Of a DNA stretch of 6,820 nucleotides, positions 1 through 5,300 are shown piece by piece. Source of the DNA: Sphingomonadales bacterium (GTDB lineage Bacteria > Pseudomonadota > Alphaproteobacteria > Sphingomonadales > Sphingomonadaceae); assembly GCA_025360285.1 (NCBI GenBank), contig JANYCM010000126.1:1-6820 (forward strand), written 5' to 3'. The notes below the pieces were generated by a model. That model made no database searches, was not told where the DNA came from, and saw nothing but the letters and a program-made list of their open reading frames with translations. A program made the position numbers and the translations under genes. Positions within the stretch are counted from its first letter, which is position 1, and each line of letters begins with the position of its first letter.

Positions 1-51
1 TGCTGATCTGCATGGCGGCGCTACTGTCATTTTCAACCGTCGGGAAATCAT
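1..51 (-). CDS. possible 5' end of an unidentified gene, cut by the left edge
   Basis: On the minus strand an ATG at 51-49 is preceded by a purine-rich run (63-54, GAGGAGGAGG). This gives a GGAGG core about 5 nt from the ATG, one of the strongest ribosome-binding sites in the window. The frame stays open for all 17 codons to the edge and begins MISRRLKMTV. I do not recognise the product, and 17 codons are too few to judge codon bias. The surroundings are lower in GC than the phosphate genes. It lies downstream of phoB in the same direction but is separated from it by almost 250 bp. The frame could be chance; only the sequence to the left of the window would settle it. Confidence 0.25.
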   Translation of the reverse strand, partial: MISRRLKMTVAPPCRSA

Positions 52-61
52 CGCCTCCTCC

Positions 62-244
62 TCAAACCTTCAAGCCCTCATATCCCGCCCCAGCGATGAA
101 CATGGCACACACTACTCCTCAAACTTTACCACAAAGAGCGCCATTGCCGAGGTTGCTGCCACAGGCACGACAGGTGAATAACGCCACTGGACCAGTTCCA
201 AACACGCCCTCTTGGATGGCACCGCCTGCGTATCCGCAGGCGGG
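62..244 (-). other. low-GC stretch with short minus-strand frames, possible gene remnant
   Basis: No plausible full gene is present between phoB and the left edge. A minus-strand frame open from 244 to a TGA at 121-119 encodes about 41 residues with cysteines arranged like a degraded zinc ribbon (a CRAC pair plus CG and LCG motifs), but it has no good start codon. Immediately after its stop comes GAGGAG, then an ATG at 103-101 opening a 13-codon frame (MFIAGAGYEGLKV) that ends at 64-62, directly before the strong ribosome-binding site of the next frame. The 10-base word CTCCTCAAAC occurs twice on the plus strand (58-67 and 115-124), which is what gives the repeated stop-plus-Shine-Dalgarno pattern. 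This may be a decayed gene, tiny translated frames, or chance. An 88-codon plus-strand frame (12-278) lacks coding character and was not called. Confidence 0.15.
222..243. repeat. perfect 9-bp inverted repeat downstream of phoB
   Basis: The arms CCGCCTGCG (222-230) and CGCAGGCGG (235-243) are exact reverse complements around a 4-nt loop (TATC). The structure lies 54 bp beyond the phoB stop codon and could end the phoU-phoB transcript. However, neither strand shows a T run after the stem, so a classical Rho-independent terminator is not supported. A Rho-dependent stop, an mRNA 3'-end stabiliser or a dispersed repeat element are alternatives. Confidence 0.5.
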
Positions 245-296
245 TCAAGTCAAATGCACTAAATCAATGCCCTGTTAGCCGCATCTCAGCCCGCGC

Positions 297-1016
297 TCAC
301 GCCCTGACCGGCACCAATTCCATGTCCAGCGCATAGCCGGCGGAACGCACCGTGCGGATCACATCGGGCAGATCATCAATCCCCCCGGCCCCGGTATTCA
401 CCGCCTTGCGCAGCCGGCGGATATGCACATCGACCGTCCGCTGTTCGACATAGACATCGCGGCCCCAGACGGCATCGAGCAATTGTTCGCGGCTGAACAC
501 CCGGCCGGGGTGTTCCAGGAAATGCCGCAGCAGGCGAAATTCCGTCGGCCCCAGTTGCACATTGCGGCCATCGCGGCTGACCTTATGGGCCGCGGTATCC
601 ATGGTGATGCCGGCATAATCGAGATTGCCGCCCGACAGCGCCGGGCGCAGGCGGCGCAGCACGGCGCGCACGCGGGCGACGAGTTCGCGCGGGGAAAACG
701 GCTTGGTGATATAATCATCGGCGCCGGTTTCCAGCCCGCGGATGCGATCGGCCTCCTCGGCACGCGCCGTCAGCATGACGATCGGCAGATTGGCGGTCAG
801 CGCGGCGCGGCGCAGGCGGCGGCAGACCTCGATGCCCGACAGATTGGCGATCATCCAGTCGAGGATGACCAGATCGGGCTTTTCCTCCTGGGCCAGTACC
901 AGGGCTTCCTCGCCATCGCCGGTGCGGATGACATCAAAGCCTTCCTTGTCGAGGTTATAGCTGACCAGCTCGACCAGATTGGGATCGTCTTCCACCAGCA
1001 GGATACGCGGTCTCAT
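297..1016 (-). CDS. phoB: PhoB, phosphate regulon response regulator
   Basis: This is a 239-residue OmpR/PhoB-family transcription factor, the cytoplasmic partner of PhoR. When phosphorylated it binds Pho boxes and activates phosphate-scavenging genes. The receiver domain spans about residues 1-120, with the acidic pocket E9-D10-D11, the phospho-accepting D53 (LDWM), the switch T83 (MLTAR) and the conserved K105 (ITKPFSPREL). The DNA-binding winged helix is at about 135-232, with the typical LGPTEFRLL, GRVFSREQLLDAVWG and RTVDVHIRRLRKA motifs and a final RTVRSAGYAL. The proline usually four residues after the phospho-aspartate is Ala here (DWMIANLSG). The start is 3 bp after the phoU stop, with a GGGAG ribosome-binding site (1031-1027) inside the end of phoU, so the two genes are very likely co-transcribed. 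Length and motifs are normal for PhoB, and assignment is confident. Confidence 0.96.
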   Translation of the reverse strand: MRPRILLVEDDPNLVELVSYNLDKEGFDVIRTGDGEEALVLAQEEKPDLVILDWMIANLSGIEVCRRLRRAALTANLPIVMLTARAEEADRIRGLETGADDYITKPFSPRELVARVRAVLRRLRPALSGGNLDYAGITMDTAAHKVSRDGRNVQLGPTEFRLLRHFLEHPGRVFSREQLLDAVWGRDVYVEQRTVDVHIRRLRKAVNTGAGGIDDLPDVIRTVRSAGYALDMELVPVRA

Positions 1017-1019
1017 CGG

Positions 1020-1748
1020 CTATTCGCTCCCATTATCGTCCAGCGGCTGGGTGAAGGTGGCGGTGTCATCGCTTTTCGGCCGGTCGATGATGTGTTCGCC
1101 GGTCACCGCGAAATGCACCATCTCGCCAACGCTGGTGGCATGGTCACCGATGCGTTCCAGATTCTTGGCAACGAACAGCAGATGCGTCGAAGGCGTGATA
1201 TATTGCGGGTTTTCCATCATGAAGGTCAGCAGCGATCGGAACAGGCTGTTGTAGAAATCATCGACGCCGCGATCGCGTTCGCACACCGCCCGCGCCAGCG
1301 CCTCGTCACGATCGACAAAGGCGTCCATGACATCCTTGATCATGCCGATGACGACCCGCGCCATTTCCGGCACGATGACGACGGGTTCGATCGGCGGCGC
1401 CTGGGCCAGGGCCGAGGCGCGCTTGGCGATATTCTTGGCATAATCGCCGATGCGTTCCAGCACGCCGGCGATCTTCAACGCCGCGACAATCTCGCGCAGA
1501 TCGCTGGCCAGCGGCGCCCGCAGCGCGATGATGCGCACCGCCAGCGCCTCGGCCTCGGCCTCCAGCGCGTCGATGCGCTTGTCATTGGCGACAACCTGCA
1601 ACGCCGCCTCGATATTGCGGCTGACCAGCGCATCGACAGCGCCGGCGATCTGCACTTCGCACAGCCCACCCATCTGGCTGATCACCGATCGCAACTGGGC
1701 AATATCGTCGTCAAAGGCCTTGACGGTATGGGCAGTGATTTCAACCAT
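1020..1748 (-). CDS. phoU: PhoU, phosphate signalling regulator
   Basis: PhoU is a cytoplasmic helical protein that links the Pst phosphate transporter to PhoR and keeps the Pho response off when phosphate is sufficient; its loss typically causes constitutive Pho expression. The product has 242 residues, the usual size. It shows the two tandem three-helix PhoU repeats, each with its metal-binding signature: ERIGDYAKNIAKR at about 98-110 and ERIGDHATSVGEM at about 198-210. The ATG at 1748 was chosen because family homology begins there (MVEITAHTVKAFDDD) and a purine-rich GAGAAAG lies 7 nt upstream. The open frame extends further upstream to a TTG, but that segment is Arg/Cys-rich and unlike PhoU. 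The gene is followed by phoB 3 bp later. A Pho box lies 134 bp upstream, so expression is probably induced by PhoB~P. No pst genes adjoin it. Confidence 0.95.
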   Translation of the reverse strand: MVEITAHTVKAFDDDIAQLRSVISQMGGLCEVQIAGAVDALVSRNIEAALQVVANDKRIDALEAEAEALAVRIIALRAPLASDLREIVAALKIAGVLERIGDYAKNIAKRASALAQAPPIEPVVIVPEMARVVIGMIKDVMDAFVDRDEALARAVCERDRGVDDFYNSLFRSLLTFMMENPQYITPSTHLLFVAKNLERIGDHATSVGEMVHFAVTGEHIIDRPKSDDTATFTQPLDDNGSE

Positions 1749-1785
1749 GGCAGGGCTTTCTCGCAGGGCAAGGCAGCGCCATGGC

Positions 1786-1813
1786 AAAAGCCCGGTCCGA
1801 CTGGACGGACCGG
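1786..1813 (-). terminator. terminator-like hairpin in the phoU leader
   Basis: The arms CCGGTCCG (1792-1799) and CGGACCGG (1806-1813) form a perfect 8-bp GC-rich stem with a 6-nt loop. On the minus strand the stem is followed by GC and then four T residues (1789-1786), which resembles a weak intrinsic terminator. It lies between the Pho box and the phoU start codon, 43 bp before the ATG. It could be an attenuator, the end of a short leader or small RNA, or simply a structured 5' UTR. A smaller stem (ATCTC/GAGAT, 1820-1833) precedes it. Confidence 0.45.
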
Positions 1814-1882
1814 AACAGCATCTCACACGAGATCGACATACCAACCATCACCAAAGCGCTACCCTTGTCAGATGTGGCAATG

Positions 1883-1911
1883 ATGACATTTTTGCTACAG
1901 TTAAATGACAA
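1883..1911 (-). promoter_or_regulatory. Pho box (three 7-bp repeats) upstream of phoU-phoB
   Basis: Read on the minus strand, three 7-mers lie on an exact 11-bp period: TTGTCAT (1911-1905), CTGTAGC (1900-1894) and ATGTCAT (1889-1883). The two spacers are A/T only (TTAA and AAAA). The outer repeats match the CTGTCAT Pho-box half-site at 6 of 7 positions and the central one at 4 of 7. The arrangement is that of a PhoB binding site, which replaces the -35 element in Pho promoters. The site is in a locally AT-rich island and points at phoU, 134 bp downstream. I could not identify a convincing -10 hexamer, so the transcription start is not assigned. Confidence 0.75.
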
Positions 1912-1963
1912 TACGCGCGGGCGGGCCCGGCGACTGACTTCGAATGCCGTCAAGCCAATCCAA

Positions 1964-1988
1964 CTCCCTCCCCCTTACGGGGAGGGAG
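1964..1988. repeat. 10-bp perfect inverted repeat at the 3' end of phoR
   Basis: The arms CTCCCTCCCC (1964-1973) and GGGGAGGGAG (1979-1988) enclose a 5-nt loop (CTTAC). The element is 24 bp past the phoR stop codon. On the phoR strand the stem is followed by TTGGATTGG, not a clean T run, so termination is possible but unproven. C/G-rich palindromes of this type are, in my recollection, common intergenic repeats in alphaproteobacterial genomes, so a dispersed repeat is the alternative reading. Confidence 0.6.
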
Positions 1989-2012
1989 AAGGCATCTAAA
2001 CTACAATCGGCT

Positions 2013-3173
2013 CTAAACCGCCACCGCCGCAACCTGCGGCAGTGTAAACGACACCCGCGTCCCTTCCCCCGGCCGGCTTTCGATCTCCAGCCGGCCGCGA
2101 TGCCGCTCGACGATATGCTTGACGATCGCCAACCCCAGGCCGGTGCCGCCCATGCGGCGGGACCGCTGCGAATCGATGCGATAGAAACGCTCGGTCAGCC
2201 GCGGCAGATGTTCCTGGGCAATGCCTTCGCTGACATCGCTGACCGTCAGGCGCACCATTGCCGGCTGGTTGCCGATGCCCGGCACCGGCACGGCGGTGAC
2301 GGTGATCGGCGTGCCCGAATGACCATATTTCAGCGCGTTGGAAATCAGATTGTGCAGCACCTGCAAGATCTGGTCGCGGTCGCCGATCACGGCGGGCAGA
2401 ACCGGCGCTTCATCGATGACCAGCACGCGTTCATCGGCATCCAGCCGCATCGCCAGCGTCTTGCCGACATCGGCGATGACCCCCTGCAATTGCAGCACCG
2501 CTGACGGCCGCACATGCTTGTCGAGTTCGATCCGTGACAGCGACAACAGATCGTCGATCAACCGCGACATGCGCCCGGCTTCATGCGCCATGATGTCGAG
2601 GAACCGCCGCCGCGCCGGTTCATCCTCGGCCGCCGGCCCCTGCAATGTCTCGATGAAGCCCGACAGCGTCGCCAGCGGCGTGCGCAGTTCATGGCTGGCA
2701 TTGGCGACGAAATCGACCCGCATCCGCTCGGTGATCCGGGTCTGGGTGATATCGTCAAAGATCAGCAGGGTGCGGCCATTGCCGGCATCGACGGCGCGCA
2801 GCCGCCAGGCGCTGTTGCCGCTGCCGATGCCGGTGACTTCGCGCTCCACCGTCATGCCCAGCGCCTTAGCCTCGGCCAGCGCATCAAGCACCACCGGATG
2901 GCGCACCGTCATGCGCAGATCCCCGCCGGCAACGCGTTCGCCGAACAACCGCCGCGCCTCGGCATTGGCGGCAACCGCGACGGCGCCATCGACGATCAGC
3001 GCCGGATCGGCCAGGGCTTCGACGCTGATCCGGTCAGCCGGCACCGGCGGTGCCGGCGGCGGCAGCGGCGGCAAGGCCAAAGGCACATCGCGCGACCGGC
3101 GCCCGATCAGCACCCCGACCAGCAGGGCCGGCGCCGTCAGCACCAGCAATTGGATGATCGCGCTGCCGCTCAT
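2013..3173 (-). CDS. phoR: PhoR, phosphate regulon sensor histidine kinase
   Basis: This 386-residue membrane-anchored kinase phosphorylates PhoB under phosphate starvation and probably dephosphorylates it otherwise, taking its input from Pst/PhoU. One hydrophobic segment is visible (about residues 5-24), with no periplasmic domain. A proline-rich linker follows (about 31-47), then a PAS-like region (about 48-145). The dimerisation/phosphotransfer domain carries the H box FVANASHELRTPL, with the phospho-accepting H161. The ATPase domain has the N box (HNLISNALKY, N275/N279), F box (RFYR, about 329-332) and G2 box (GGTGLGLAIVK, about 342-352). The G1 box reads DVSEGI (313-318), so its first glycine is serine, which is unusual. 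The start is fixed by an ATGA overlap with the stop of gph, implying translational coupling. PhoB and PhoU lie downstream on the same strand, supporting PhoR over a generic kinase. Confidence 0.93.
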   Translation of the reverse strand: MSGSAIIQLLVLTAPALLVGVLIGRRSRDVPLALPPLPPPAPPVPADRISVEALADPALIVDGAVAVAANAEARRLFGERVAGGDLRMTVRHPVVLDALAEAKALGMTVEREVTGIGSGNSAWRLRAVDAGNGRTLLIFDDITQTRITERMRVDFVANASHELRTPLATLSGFIETLQGPAAEDEPARRRFLDIMAHEAGRMSRLIDDLLSLSRIELDKHVRPSAVLQLQGVIADVGKTLAMRLDADERVLVIDEAPVLPAVIGDRDQILQVLHNLISNALKYGHSGTPITVTAVPVPGIGNQPAMVRLTVSDVSEGIAQEHLPRLTERFYRIDSQRSRRMGGTGLGLAIVKHIVERHRGRLEIESRPGEGTRVSFTLPQVAAVAV

Positions 3174-3853
3174 GGCCGCCGTGCCGCCTGCAAGCGCGCC
3201 AGCGCCGGCAGCAGATCATCATAATGGTCGATCACCGCATCGGCACCGAGCGCCGCCACCGGCCGGTCCGAAAAACCGAAACTGACCGCCACCACCGGAA
3301 TCGCCGCCGCCTGCGCCGTCAGCGTGTCGGTGATCGAATCGCCGACAAAGATGCTGGTCGCCGCTTCCCCGCCGGCGGCAGCGATGGTGGCGAATAAATG
3401 CCCCGGATCAGGCTTGGGGCGGGGCACCGAATCAAAGCCCAGCACGGCGGCAAAGCGGCCCTGCCAGCCGAGCGCCGCGACCAGGGATGTGGCAAGCCCG
3501 ACCGGCTTGTTGGTGCAGATCGCCAGCGCACAGCCGGCGGCCGCCAGCGCATCGAGCGCGGCTTCCACCCCGGCAAACGGCCGCGAGCCATCGGCGATAT
3601 GCGCCGAATAATAGGAAATGAAGGGCGCTATGCCGGCTTCGACCAGCCCCGGCGTTGCCTCGCCGCTCGCCGCCAGGCCGCGTTCCAGCAATTTGCGCGC
3701 GCCGTGCCCGACCATGTGGCGGACATCGTCCATCGGCACCCCTGGCCGGCCCATGACGCCCAGCGCATGGTTGAGCGCCGCGCACAGATCCGGCGCGCTA
3801 TCGACGAGCGTGCCGTCAAGATCGAAAACCACGGTGGCGGGCATGCTGTCCAT
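3170..3853 (-). CDS. gph: Gph, HAD-family phosphoglycolate phosphatase
   Basis: Members hydrolyse 2-phosphoglycolate to glycolate in the cytoplasm, removing a by-product of DNA 3'-end repair or of oxygenase activity. The 227-residue product has all four haloacid-dehalogenase motifs. They are the DxDGT nucleophile motif (D11 and D13, VVFDLDGTLVDSAPDL), the motif II threonine T115 (ICTNKP), the lysine K147 (RPKPDP), and the Mg-binding acidic motif GDSITD (D172, D176). A helical cap sits between motifs I and II (about 20-90). The ATG at 3853 was chosen for its GGAGG at 3862-3858, 4 nt away; an ATG 9 bp later is possible. The longer frame to 4030 would run through the start of glmU. The gene overlaps phoR by 4 bp. 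Substrate is inferred from family and length; related HAD phosphatases act on other small phosphoesters. Confidence 0.87.
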   Translation of the reverse strand: MDSMPATVVFDLDGTLVDSAPDLCAALNHALGVMGRPGVPMDDVRHMVGHGARKLLERGLAASGEATPGLVEAGIAPFISYYSAHIADGSRPFAGVEAALDALAAAGCALAICTNKPVGLATSLVAALGWQGRFAAVLGFDSVPRPKPDPGHLFATIAAAGGEAATSIFVGDSITDTLTAQAAAIPVVAVSFGFSDRPVAALGADAVIDHYDDLLPALARLQAARRP

Positions 3854-3907
3854 CGCCCCTCCATGCGTTGCCGGTGCTTCCCAAGGCAAGGCCGATATGG
3901 CAGGGCG
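3854..3907. promoter_or_regulatory. short divergent gap between gph and glmU
   Basis: Only 54 bp separate the divergent start codons of gph and glmU, and both promoters must overlap here or lie inside the opposing genes. The gph ribosome-binding site (GGAGG on the minus strand, 3862-3858) is the only clear signal. A weak plus-strand pair, TTGCCG (3868-3873) and CGATAT (3893-3898) with a 19-bp spacer, is a poor promoter match. No Pho box is present. Confidence 0.35.
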
Positions 3908-5260
3908 ATGGCCGTGACCATGCACCGCCCGCTCGCCGCCATCATCCTCGCCGCCGGCCAGGGCACGCGCATGAAATCCGGGTTGCACAAGGTTCTGCAT
4001 CCCATCGCTGCTAAACCCATGGTGTTGCATTTATTGGACAGCCTGGCGGCGCTTTCGCCGCAGCGCGTTGTCGTCGTCACCGGGTCGGCGCGCGAACAGG
4101 TCGAAGCCGTGGTAGTGCCGCGCGGCGCCAGCAGCGCCGTGCAATCACCCCAGCATGGCACCGGCCATGCCGTGCAGCAGGCCGAGACGGCGCTGGCCGG
4201 CTTTGAGGGCGATGTTCTCATTCTTTATGGCGATGTGCCGCTGGTGGAAACCGCCACCATGGCGCGGCTGCGTGAGGCGCTGACGGGGGATGTAGCGGCG
4301 GTCGTGCTGGGCTTCCGCCCCGCCGACCCAGCCGCCTATGGCCGCATCATTGCAGACGGCGGCGTCATCGAAAAAATGGTCGAATTCAAGGATGCCAGCG
4401 CCGCCGAACGCGCCGTCACGCTCTGCAATTCCGGGCTGATGGCGGTGCGCGCCGCCGATCTGTGGCCGCTGCTGGCGCGGGTGACCAATGACAATGCCGC
4501 AGGGGAATATTATCTGCCGGACATCATCGGACTGCTGATCGCCGATGGCCGGCGGGCGCTGGTCATCGAAACCGGGGCCGATGAAGTCGCCGGGGTCAAC
4601 AGCCGCGGTGAACTGGCGGCGATGGAGGCACGCTGGCAGGCGCAGCGGCGGGCCGCCGCCATGGCCGATGGCGTGACGCTGACCGATCCGGCAAGCGTGT
4701 TCTTCGCCCATGACACGGTGATCGCCCGCGATGTGACGATCGAGCCGTTCGTCGTGTTTGGCCCCGGCGTCAGCATCGCCAGCGGCACGGTGATCCGCGC
4801 CCATAGCCATATCGAAGGCGCTATGATCGCCGAGGCCTGCGATATCGGGCCGTTCGCGCGCCTGCGCCCCGGCACGGTGCTGGGACCGGGCGTCAAGATC
4901 GGCAATTTCGTCGAGACCAAAAAGGCGGTGTTCGATGCCGGCGCCAAGGCCAACCACCTCAGCTACATCGGCGATGCCATGGTGGGGGCCAAGGCCAATA
5001 TCGGCGCCGGCACCATCACCTGCAATTACGACGGCTTCTTCAAATATCAGACGGTGATCGGCGCCGGTGCCTTCATCGGATCGAACAGCGCGCTGGTGGC
5101 ACCGGTCAGCATTGGCGATGGCGCGATTGTCGGCGCCGGCAGCACGATCACCGCCAATGTCGCTGCCGATGCCCTGGCATTGGTGCGGCCGCCGCAACAG
5201 CAAAAGCCCGGCTGGGCGGTAAGGTTTCGTTCAGCCGCGCTCGCCAAAAAAGCCAGATAA
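3908..5260 (+). CDS. glmU: GlmU, bifunctional GlcN-1-P acetyltransferase / GlcNAc-1-P uridylyltransferase
   Basis: GlmU acetylates glucosamine-1-phosphate with acetyl-CoA and then couples it to UTP, giving UDP-GlcNAc for peptidoglycan and lipopolysaccharide. The 450-residue product has the normal length. The N-terminal pyrophosphorylase domain (about 8-235) shows LAAGQGTRMKS with K29 in LHKVL, the QxGTGHA motif, the metal-binding D109 (YGDVP), E200 (AGEYYLPD) and GVNSR with N231. The left-handed beta-helix acetyltransferase domain (about 255-450) has many isoleucine/glycine hexapeptides, the catalytic H350 (AKANHLSYIGD) and NIGAGTITCNYDG. The exact start is uncertain: ATG 3908, GTG 3914 and ATG 3920 are all in frame just before the conserved core. 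The AGGG at 3902-3905 is best spaced for 3914. Open frame further upstream is only a shadow of gph. glmS follows after 40 bp. Confidence 0.95.
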   Translation: MAVTMHRPLAAIILAAGQGTRMKSGLHKVLHPIAAKPMVLHLLDSLAALSPQRVVVVTGSAREQVEAVVVPRGASSAVQSPQHGTGHAVQQAETALAGFEGDVLILYGDVPLVETATMARLREALTGDVAAVVLGFRPADPAAYGRIIADGGVIEKMVEFKDASAAERAVTLCNSGLMAVRAADLWPLLARVTNDNAAGEYYLPDIIGLLIADGRRALVIETGADEVAGVNSRGELAAMEARWQAQRRAAAMADGVTLTDPASVFFAHDTVIARDVTIEPFVVFGPGVSIASGTVIRAHSHIEGAMIAEACDIGPFARLRPGTVLGPGVKIGNFVETKKAVFDAGAKANHLSYIGDAMVGAKANIGAGTITCNYDGFFKYQTVIGAGAFIGSNSALVAPVSIGDGAIVGAGSTITANVAADALALVRPPQQQKPGWAVRFRSAALAKKAR

Positions 5261-5300
5261 CCGCCTCCCAAGCCGGAAGCGACGACGAAAGACCCATCCC

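Larger units (their letters stand above)
1749..2012. other. phoR-phoU intergenic region, no pst genes
   Basis: This 264-bp gap separates the end of phoR from phoU. It contains, in phoU-reading order, an inverted repeat next to phoR, a Pho box, a short frame overlapping the phoU start, and a terminator-like hairpin. No part of it encodes recognisable PstS, PstC, PstA or PstB sequence, although those genes commonly occupy this position in alphaproteobacteria. The short frame (ATG at 1848, 35 codons, stop at 1743-1741) overlaps the first codons of phoU in another frame and has no clear ribosome-binding site. Confidence 0.8.

Noticed and set aside
24..30. Exact CTGTCAT Pho-box half-site on the plus strand
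   Set aside because: There is no second repeat at 11-bp spacing on either side and no plus-strand gene downstream of it within the window, so a single 7-mer is not evidence of a Pho box.
243..253. TTGAC-type -35 elements on the minus strand between phoB and the left edge
   Set aside because: No acceptable -10 hexamer lies 16-18 bp downstream; that position falls in the GC-rich palindrome.
1749..1844. N-terminal extension of PhoU to a TTG at 1844
   Set aside because: The added 32 residues are Arg/Cys-rich and unlike PhoU; the ATG at 1748 matches the family start.
423..1883. Long plus-strand open frame (486 codons) opposite phoB and phoU
   Set aside because: It lies antisense to two clearly identified genes, is rich in His, Gln, Asp and Arg as expected from the reverse complement of GC-rich codons, and matches no family I know.
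3398..3907. In-frame N-terminal extension of GlmU through gph
   Set aside because: The extra 170 residues are the antisense shadow of gph; GlmU similarity begins only at about 3920 and 450 residues is already full length.
3854..4030. N-terminal extension of Gph to 4030
   Set aside because: It would run through the start of glmU on the other strand and has no HAD-family similarity; the ATG at 3853 has a good ribosome-binding site.
4145..5203. Minus-strand 352-codon frame opposite glmU
   Set aside because: It is a compositional shadow of glmU, with repetitive Gly/Asp/His/Ala content and no recognisable domain.
5261..5300. glmS ribozyme or riboswitch before glmS
   Set aside because: The gap is only 40 bp, far too short, and such ribozymes are mainly known from Gram-positive bacteria.
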